Source: a virus. Taken from it: DNA of 26,230 nucleotides. Positions 21,568 to 26,230 of the stretch are shown piece after piece (position 1 is the first letter of the stretch; every line of letters starts with the position of its first letter). Below the pieces are notes generated by a model. It searched no databases and was not told the DNA's origin. It worked only from the letters and a program-made list of their open reading frames with translations. Both the position numbers and the translations under genes were made by a program. Location of the stretch: positions 1 to 26,230 of IMG/VR virus record IMGVR_UViG_3300047998_000159; one strand, given 5' to 3'.

Positions 21568-21585
21568 TGTGCGTGGTTCCGTATA
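21568..21585 (+). repeat. Right copy of the 18-19 bp direct repeat (TGTGCG-T-GGTTCCGTATA)
   Basis: TGTGCG, T, GGTTCCGTATA, the partner of 19398-19416. Here the final bases form part of a TATAAC box (21582-21587) that stands just before the first CTTGTT-N3-AACAAG palindrome. Confidence 0.5.
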
Positions 21586-21590
21586 ACTTG

Positions 21591-21605
21591 CTTGTTGCAA
21601 ACAAG
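21591..21605. promoter_or_regulatory. Operator-like palindrome 1, CTTGTT-GCA-AACAAG
   Basis: A perfect 6-bp inverted repeat with 3-nt centre, starting 3 bp after a TATAAC box and so covering the likely start point of a rightward transcript. The same half-sites and spacing recur at 21952-21966. Confidence 0.55.
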
Positions 21606-21932
21606 TAACTTTAGATTGGCCTACCTTCGTGGTTCTTACTGCCGTAAATCTACATTATCGACAGTTAGACGGCCCAATGTTTATGCGGGCTGTGGCGATA
21701 GTGGTCACTAACCGATTCGGGCGGCGATTGAGGGCCGGGGGAGGGGGTGCGGCCTCGCGCGAACACTGGGGTCCCACTCTCCCTTACCAAAAAAGCATTC
21801 GGACACGCGTGATTGAGAATCGCTGAAACCCTTACGGCTGTATGTCTGAGACCCGATTAGGAGTTCGGAGCCGAAGGCTCTGTAACTGAATTGGGGTGTT
21901 TTTCGGAGGGGTTGCGGGGTTAGTCAGATGTG

Positions 21933-21968
21933 TATACTATGGCGACACTTACTTGTTCGGAACAAGTA
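21933..21968 (+). promoter_or_regulatory. Promoter-like TATACT box and operator-like palindrome 2 before the small terminase
   Basis: TATACT (21933-21938) is a good -10 box; the best -35 candidate (TTGCGG, 21912-21917) is weak and only 15 nt away. Twelve bases later TACTTGTTC-G-GAACAAGTA (21950-21968) is a perfect 9-bp palindrome whose core is CTTGTT-CGG-AACAAG. It ends 2 bp before the proposed TTG start of the small terminase and includes its likely ribosome site GGAA, so it could act on DNA or as an RNA hairpin. Confidence 0.5.
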
Positions 21969-21970
21969 TC

Positions 21971-22351
21971 TTGAGTGACTTGGACGATAAGTGTGCTGAG
22001 AGAAAGGCTGTCAATGTCCGTAAGCGTGGCAGGGAGGATGCTCGCCGCGAGAAAAGGGAATTGGCGAAGCTATCTCGGGAGGAGCAACGTCATCGGTTGT
22101 CTCTTTTGCGTACTGAGTTTCTGACTCACTCATCTTTGGATCGTTATGTAGAGAAGCTGTTTGCGATTGCTCTTGATGACGATCACAGCGCCCAGGCGAT
22201 GGCAATGAAGCTGATTGCTGAGAGAATCCTGCCTATTCAGTCTTTCACTGCCGAATCCAAGAAGTCTTCTGCGGTCAATATAAACATCACAGGATTGAAG
22301 GTCGATGTGGAGCCGGAGAAGGATGTTAGCGAGCCGGTGTCGATCCAGTGA
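21971..22351 (+). CDS. terS: Probable small terminase subunit
   Basis: A 126-aa protein directly before the large terminase and overlapping it as GTGA. It is basic at the N-terminus (AVNVRKRGREDARREKREL), which would suit DNA recognition, then helical (LDRYVEKLFAIALDDDHSAQ, then AMAMKLIAERILPI), ending in a strand and acidic tail (VNINITGLKVDVEPEKD). The AMKLIAERILPI-type motif occurs in small terminase and terminase-associated proteins. There is no ATG near the 5' end; TTG 21971 with GGAA 8 nt upstream is preferred over GTG 21896, which would add 25 residues across the palindrome. Function is supported mainly by position and size. Confidence 0.65.
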   Translation: MSDLDDKCAERKAVNVRKRGREDARREKRELAKLSREEQRHRLSLLRTEFLTHSSLDRYVEKLFAIALDDDHSAQAMAMKLIAERILPIQSFTAESKKSSAVNINITGLKVDVEPEKDVSEPVSIQ

Positions 22352-23595
22352 GTGATCTCAACTTACAGCTCTTGCCTTGGCAGGAAGAAGTGATGCAGGA
22401 TGCCTCCCGCTTCAAGATCGTTGCCGCTGGTAGACGAACCGGGAAATCCCATTTAGCCGCTATTTCGCTGATTCTATCTGCCCTTGATGGCAGGGATGGG
22501 AAGGTCTTCTATGTGGCCCCCACTCAAGGACAAGCCAGGGACGTTATCTGGCACACCATCTTTGATATCGCCAATGACATCATTGAGCGAAGTCATATCA
22601 ACAACCTTGAAATTACGCTAAGTGGCGGCAACACCATCTATTTGAAGGGTGCTGATAGACCGGATTCCCTCCGTGGTGTCTCTTTGAAGCACCTCGTTCT
22701 TGATGAATATGCGTTTATGAAGCCGGATGTGTTTGAGTCCATCCTCCGTCCAGCTCTCGCAGATAGGAAGGGGTCTCTTATCGCCATCGGAACCCCTGAA
22801 GGAAGAAACCACTTCTACGACATGTTCCAAGGCTCATCCAGTTGGGATGATTGGGCGCAGTTCCACTACACCTCTTTTGATAACCCCCTCGTCGACAAGG
22901 CTGAGATTGAACACGCTAGGGCAACCCTCCCGTCCTGGGCCTTCCAGCAGGAGTTCATGGCCTCATTCGATGCCCGTACTGGCGGCATTTTCGACACCGA
23001 CAGCTTTTTGTTTCACGATGAGGTGAAAGATCCCGGCGACCACTACATTTCTATCGACCTTGCCGGTTTTAAAAGCCAGGGTCAGAGAAAAGCAAAGAAG
23101 CGAGACAACAGCGCAATCGCCGTTACCAAAGTCACCCCATCGGGAAAGTGGCTTGTTCAAGACATCATTTACGGCCAATGGTCTTTAGATGAGACCTGTC
23201 AAAAGATTTTTGACGCCGTGGAGAAGTATCGGCCCCTAAAGATCGGTATGGAGAGGGGCATTGCACAGCAGGCCGTTATGTCCCCCCTCGGAGACCTGAT
23301 GCGTCGAAGAGGGCGGGTTTTTCATATTGAGCTTTTGACCCACGGCAACCAGAAAAAAGAGGATCGGATCGCGTGGGCTTTGGAGGGAAGGTTTGCAAAC
23401 CAGATGATCTCCCTCAAAAAAGCCGCGTGGAACGAAACATTCATTGATGAGGCGGCTAACTTCCCCTCAACACTCGTCCATGATGACCTGATCGACGCGC
23501 TTGCATACTGCGACCAGATCGCACAGATCGCTTACCTGGATGGCATTGAGCTAGATGATGAGTGGGAACCTTTAGAGGACGCCGTAGGCTTTTAA
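22348..23595 (+). CDS. terL: Terminase large subunit (ATPase-nuclease)
   Basis: A 415-aa packaging motor. Walker A AAGRRTGKS (residues 26-34) follows an N-terminal WQEEVMQD segment; Walker B LVLDEY (116-121) carries catalytic D119-E120; motif III is AIGTP (146-150). The RNase H-like nuclease domain has YISIDLAG (D237), a central MERG (E302) and HDDLIDALAY (D379-D383). It drives ATP-powered DNA packaging into the prohead through the portal and cuts the concatemer. The start is GTG 22348 overlapping the upstream stop (GTGA). The stop TAA abuts the portal ATG with no gap. The length is slightly short for the family but all motifs are present. Confidence 0.95.
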   Translation: MSDLNLQLLPWQEEVMQDASRFKIVAAGRRTGKSHLAAISLILSALDGRDGKVFYVAPTQGQARDVIWHTIFDIANDIIERSHINNLEITLSGGNTIYLKGADRPDSLRGVSLKHLVLDEYAFMKPDVFESILRPALADRKGSLIAIGTPEGRNHFYDMFQGSSSWDDWAQFHYTSFDNPLVDKAEIEHARATLPSWAFQQEFMASFDARTGGIFDTDSFLFHDEVKDPGDHYISIDLAGFKSQGQRKAKKRDNSAIAVTKVTPSGKWLVQDIIYGQWSLDETCQKIFDAVEKYRPLKIGMERGIAQQAVMSPLGDLMRRRGRVFHIELLTHGNQKKEDRIAWALEGRFANQMISLKKAAWNETFIDEAANFPSTLVHDDLIDALAYCDQIAQIAYLDGIELDDEWEPLEDAVGF

Positions 23596-25731
23596 ATGGC
23601 TGATTTAGAGCATTTAGGTATAGAACACGGGCTGTGTGAGTGGCTTGAGACGTTGACTTTAGAGTGGAGAGACCACTATGAAGGGAACTACGAGGACAAG
23701 CACGACGAGTACTATCGCCTTTGGCGCGGCATTTGGGCGGAGAACGATAAAACCCGTCAATCTGAGCGTAGCCGAATCATCGCTCCGGCACTACAGCAGG
23801 CTGTTGAGAGTGCTGTTGCTGAAATTGAGACTGCTTCCTTTAGTCAGGCATTCATGTTTGACATTGAAGACAGTCAAAAGACTCCACCCCCACCCCCGCA
23901 GGGCCAACAGCCGACAAGTGGACCCCAGATGCCTATGCCGGGGGCGGGTGGTGGACCACCAATGCCACCCCAGGGGCCGCAAAACCAGCCAACACCAGCC
24001 GAAACCGTTGCTGTACGCGATCAACTGCACAAAGACATAGAGCGAGCCAACTACAGGGCCGCTATTGGCGAGGTTTTAATCAATGCCGCTGTCTACGGTA
24101 CTGGTATTGCTGAGCTAGTCATTGAAGATTCCAAAGAATATGTGCCTTCTACTCAGCCATTAGAGGGTATGCCGCAGGAAGCTTCACTGGTTGAGTACGG
24201 AGTACAGACTAAGACCAGACCTATTGTTAAGTTAAACCCTGTTCAGCCTAAAAACTTCCTGATTGACCCTAATGCCACCTGTGTAAGCAGTGCTATGGGC
24301 GTTTGTATTGAAGAGTTTGTCTCTATCCACACTGTTGAGCAGTTACAAGAATTAGGTGTTTACAGGGATGAGGACATTGGCACTGATGCCAGTGACCCCT
24401 CCGTTGATGCTGACGATGAATTGGTCACTCAGCCCTTAAGAAAGGTAAAAGTTAAGCGATATTACGGGTTAGTGCCTACTGACCTGCTTAAAGATGAGGG
24501 TGTTGACTCTGATTTGCTAGAAGACGGCAAGTACACAGAGGCCGTTGTGGTGATTGGTAACGGCAAGATCCTCAAGGCACAGTCTAATCCCTACATGTGC
24601 AAGGATCGGCCCATAGCGGCCTTCCCATGGGACGTAGTGCCTAGCCGCTTTTGGGGCCGTGGTGTGTGCGAAAAGGGCTATATGAGCCAGAAGGCTCTAG
24701 ATGCCGAAATGAGAGCCAGGATTGATGCTCTGGCACTCACTACCCACCCCATGATGGCGGTAGATGCGACCAGAATCCCCAGAGGGGACAAGTTTGAGGT
24801 CCGTCCCGGCAAGATGATCCTGACTAACGGCGCTCCACAAGAGTCAATCATGCCGTTTAAGTTTGGTCAGGTAGATCAGATCAGTTTCAACCAAGCTCAG
24901 AACCTACAGATGATGGTTCAGCAGGCTACAGGCTCGCAGGACGCCGCTGAGATGGCTAAAGGGCCGTCATCAGACACAACTGCCGCTGGTATCAGCATGA
25001 GCATGGGCGCTGTTATGAAGCGTCAGCGCCGTACTCTGGTCAACTTCCAAGAATCCTTCTTTAAGCCCCTAATCAAGAAGACTGCTTGGCGTTATATGCA
25101 GTTTGATCCAGAGAAGTATCCAAGCAAGGACTACCATTTCAGCGTGGTGTCCAGCTTGGGGGTAATTGCTAGGGAATATGAGGTAAGCCAGCTTGCTCAA
25201 ATCTTGCAGGTTATCCCGCCCAACACTCCAGCACACGGCGCGATGATTAAAGCGATCATCGAACACATGAACGTGACCTCTAAGGAACAGCTCTTGCGGG
25301 TTATCGATCAGAGTAATCAGCCAAACCCCCAGGCACAGCAGGCTCAGCAGGCTCAGATGCAAGCCCAGATGGAATTGCAGAAAGCTCAAACAGCGGTGTT
25401 GATGGCCCAAGCGGAAGAGGCCAAAGGCAGGGCCGCGAAGTACGCAGTCGAAACAGACCTCATGCCAAAAGAGACAGTCTTGAAATACAGCGATCAAGAT
25501 AAGGACGGAAAGATCGACGATGACTTTGAGCAAAAGGTAAAGCTGGCTCAGATGCTCATGGAAGAGGACCGTTGGAATGTAGAAAAGGAGGAGCGTGTCT
25601 CAAAGCTCCAGATGGCGCAACAGGAAGCACAGCGCAAGCAACAGGAACAACAGCAACTACAGCAGATGATTTCCGATAGCTCGGATATGTTAGGTCAAGT
25701 AACCATTGAGAAGGATGGACCACTGCAATGA
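23596..25731 (+). CDS. Portal (head-tail connector) protein with Pro-rich insert and EF-hand-like loop
   Basis: A 711-aa portal, the dodecameric channel through which DNA passes. It begins with a helical region (WRDHYEGNYEDKHDEYYRLW) and has the typical portal stretch AAVYGTGIAELVIEDSKEYV, a long crown/wing region with FPWDVVPSRFWGRGVCEKGY, and SSDTTAAGISMSMGAVMKRQ near the stem. Two unusual parts stand out: a Pro/Gly/Gln-rich insert at about residues 92-137 (TPPPPPQGQQ...), and near residues 633-645 a near-canonical EF-hand loop (DQDKDGKIDDDFE). The C-terminus is Gln-rich coiled coil. It follows the large terminase directly and overlaps the next gene as ATGA. Confidence 0.85.
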   Translation: MADLEHLGIEHGLCEWLETLTLEWRDHYEGNYEDKHDEYYRLWRGIWAENDKTRQSERSRIIAPALQQAVESAVAEIETASFSQAFMFDIEDSQKTPPPPPQGQQPTSGPQMPMPGAGGGPPMPPQGPQNQPTPAETVAVRDQLHKDIERANYRAAIGEVLINAAVYGTGIAELVIEDSKEYVPSTQPLEGMPQEASLVEYGVQTKTRPIVKLNPVQPKNFLIDPNATCVSSAMGVCIEEFVSIHTVEQLQELGVYRDEDIGTDASDPSVDADDELVTQPLRKVKVKRYYGLVPTDLLKDEGVDSDLLEDGKYTEAVVVIGNGKILKAQSNPYMCKDRPIAAFPWDVVPSRFWGRGVCEKGYMSQKALDAEMRARIDALALTTHPMMAVDATRIPRGDKFEVRPGKMILTNGAPQESIMPFKFGQVDQISFNQAQNLQMMVQQATGSQDAAEMAKGPSSDTTAAGISMSMGAVMKRQRRTLVNFQESFFKPLIKKTAWRYMQFDPEKYPSKDYHFSVVSSLGVIAREYEVSQLAQILQVIPPNTPAHGAMIKAIIEHMNVTSKEQLLRVIDQSNQPNPQAQQAQQAQMQAQMELQKAQTAVLMAQAEEAKGRAAKYAVETDLMPKETVLKYSDQDKDGKIDDDFEQKVKLAQMLMEEDRWNVEKEERVSKLQMAQQEAQRKQQEQQQLQQMISDSSDMLGQVTIEKDGPLQ

Positions 25732-26230
25732 GTGATTTCACATTAGTTGAGATCCTTAATCTCGTTCGTGCTGAGATAGCGCGGACTGAGATAGGTGACG
25801 TTAAGCGCATCACTGGACCGCAGGGTGAGCGCGGCCCTCAGGGTGAGCAAGGTATTCAGGGGCCACAAGGCCCGAGAGGTAATGACGGCAAGCAAGGCCC
25901 AGCCGGTATTAAAGGTAATCAGGGCAAGAAAGGCGACAAGGGTGTTAAGGGCGCTGACGGTGATGATGGCGTAGGTATTGCGCGCATTGACCAAGACAGT
26001 GTTGATGGCTCTGTTGTCATGTACCTGACTGACGGCACTAGCTACACGGTTGAAATGCCGCTGGTTGACAGTGAGGGCAACCTAAGCCGTGAAGTTCACT
26101 ACAAGTCTGGTGGTGGCGGCGGCGGGGGAACGGTTGACCTATCAAAGTATGTGAAGCGACCGACCAATACCCATGATGGCAAGTGGTTAGTTTACAGAGA
26201 GCCAGATGGCAGTAACCAAGGTGAATGGTC
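25728..26230 (+). CDS. Collagen-like fibre protein, 5' part (cut by window end)
   Basis: The frame starts at ATG 25728, overlapping the portal stop as ATGA, and is still open at the window end (167 codons visible). After an N-terminal helix (FTLVEILNLVRAEIARTEIG) come about 18 Gly-X-Y triplets (GPQGERGPQGEQ... to GDDGVG), which should form a trimeric collagen-like rod. A beta region follows (VMYLTDGTSYTVEMPLVDSE), then GGGGGG, then a new domain start KYVKRPTNTHDGKW. Collagen-like rods occur in phage tail fibres, tail needles and capsid fibres; the place after the portal does not decide which. Promotion of trimer assembly by the N-terminal helix is inferred. Confidence 0.85.
   Translation, partial: MSDFTLVEILNLVRAEIARTEIGDVKRITGPQGERGPQGEQGIQGPQGPRGNDGKQGPAGIKGNQGKKGDKGVKGADGDDGVGIARIDQDSVDGSVVMYLTDGTSYTVEMPLVDSEGNLSREVHYKSGGGGGGGTVDLSKYVKRPTNTHDGKWLVYREPDGSNQGEW

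Larger units (their letters stand above)
21178..21970. other. Regulatory/possible packaging region without a convincing gene
   Basis: About 790 bp between the divergent accessory cluster and the terminase genes. It holds the leftward promoter and palindrome, a tandem 11-bp repeat (21328-21349), two promoter-like TATAAC and TATACT boxes each followed by a CTTGTT-N3-AACAAG palindrome, a G-rich block near 21731-21747, a small hairpin GAGCC-GAA-GGCTC (21868-21880) and the right copy of the TGTGCG/GGTTCCGTATA repeat. A 65-aa GTG frame at 21629-21826 has no ribosome site and unlikely composition. The place just upstream of the terminase makes this a candidate for pac or cos. Confidence 0.5.

Noticed and set aside
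21629-21826. 65-aa GTG-start ORF in the non-coding region
   Set aside because: No ribosome binding site, random-looking composition driven by the G-rich block, no coupling to neighbours.
25069-25533. 154-aa minus-strand ORF in the portal gene
   Set aside because: Cys/Leu/His-rich antisense shadow of a strongly coding region.
1-26230. CRISPR array, insertion sequence or diversity-generating retroelement
   Set aside because: No regularly spaced direct repeats, no transposase or reverse transcriptase motif was seen on either strand.

Overview
The window is most simply read as about 26 kb of a temperate, short-tailed (podovirus-like) bacteriophage genome. The phage call rests on a large terminase with ATPase and nuclease motifs, a portal protein, a probable T7-like tail-tube/nozzle pair, three large internal-virion-type proteins, a phage replication/Nin-like operon, a CI-like repressor, and a tyrosine integrase next to an attP. 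The attP core copies the 3' half of a tRNA whose anticodon loop reads ACG (arginine). Phage genes continue on both sides of that core, so this is a free (virion or circular) phage genome or a contig across attP, not a prophage end. The host cannot be fixed from the sequence. A Gram-negative proteobacterium, possibly marine and gammaproteobacterial, is plausible from the tRNA half and the gene style, but this is inference.

Layout. 1-11215 (+): late virion genes, starting inside a gene cut by the window edge, then a 1062-aa Gly/Asp-rich protein with EF-hand loops, a tail-tube-A-like protein, a nozzle/tail-tube-B-like protein and three large ejection-type proteins; most are joined by 1-14 nt overlaps. 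11217-16270 (-): the early/replication operon. In transcription order it holds a small HTH protein, a ParB-like protein, an unknown 223-aa protein, a spacer with two inverted repeats, a 46-aa coiled coil, a replication-initiator-like protein, a possible helicase-loader-like protein, an unknown 91-aa protein, a NinB-like protein, a 43-aa single-pass membrane protein, a NinG-like zinc protein and a 52-aa protein. The 43-aa, 46-aa and 52-aa genes were found by reading overlaps and ribosome binding sites. A promoter with two AGTTGCTAA repeats sits upstream at 16305-16351.

16365-19383: the lysogeny/recombination region: a 67-aa ORF (-), an XRE repressor, a possible annealing protein, an SSB-like protein, a DUF4224/Xis-like protein, the integrase (all +), then attP with arm-type repeats on both sides. 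19418-21177 (-): six small genes behind a good sigma70-type promoter (TTGACA, 17 nt, TATCGT) with an operator-like palindrome at its start site. This is the kind of place where phages carry anti-defence or host-takeover genes. 21178-21970: about 790 bp without a convincing gene but rich in signals: two copies of the palindrome CTTGTT-N3-AACAAG, tandem 11-bp repeats, a G-rich block and promoter-like boxes. 21971-26230 (+): small terminase, large terminase, portal and the start of a collagen-like fibre protein cut by the window end.

How it fits together. The repressor probably controls the minus-strand replication operon through the direct repeats. The palindromes before the packaging genes may set late or lysogenic control of packaging. 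The integrase and Xis-like protein act at attP. Scaffold, major capsid and lysis genes are not seen and probably lie in the unseen part between the two window ends.
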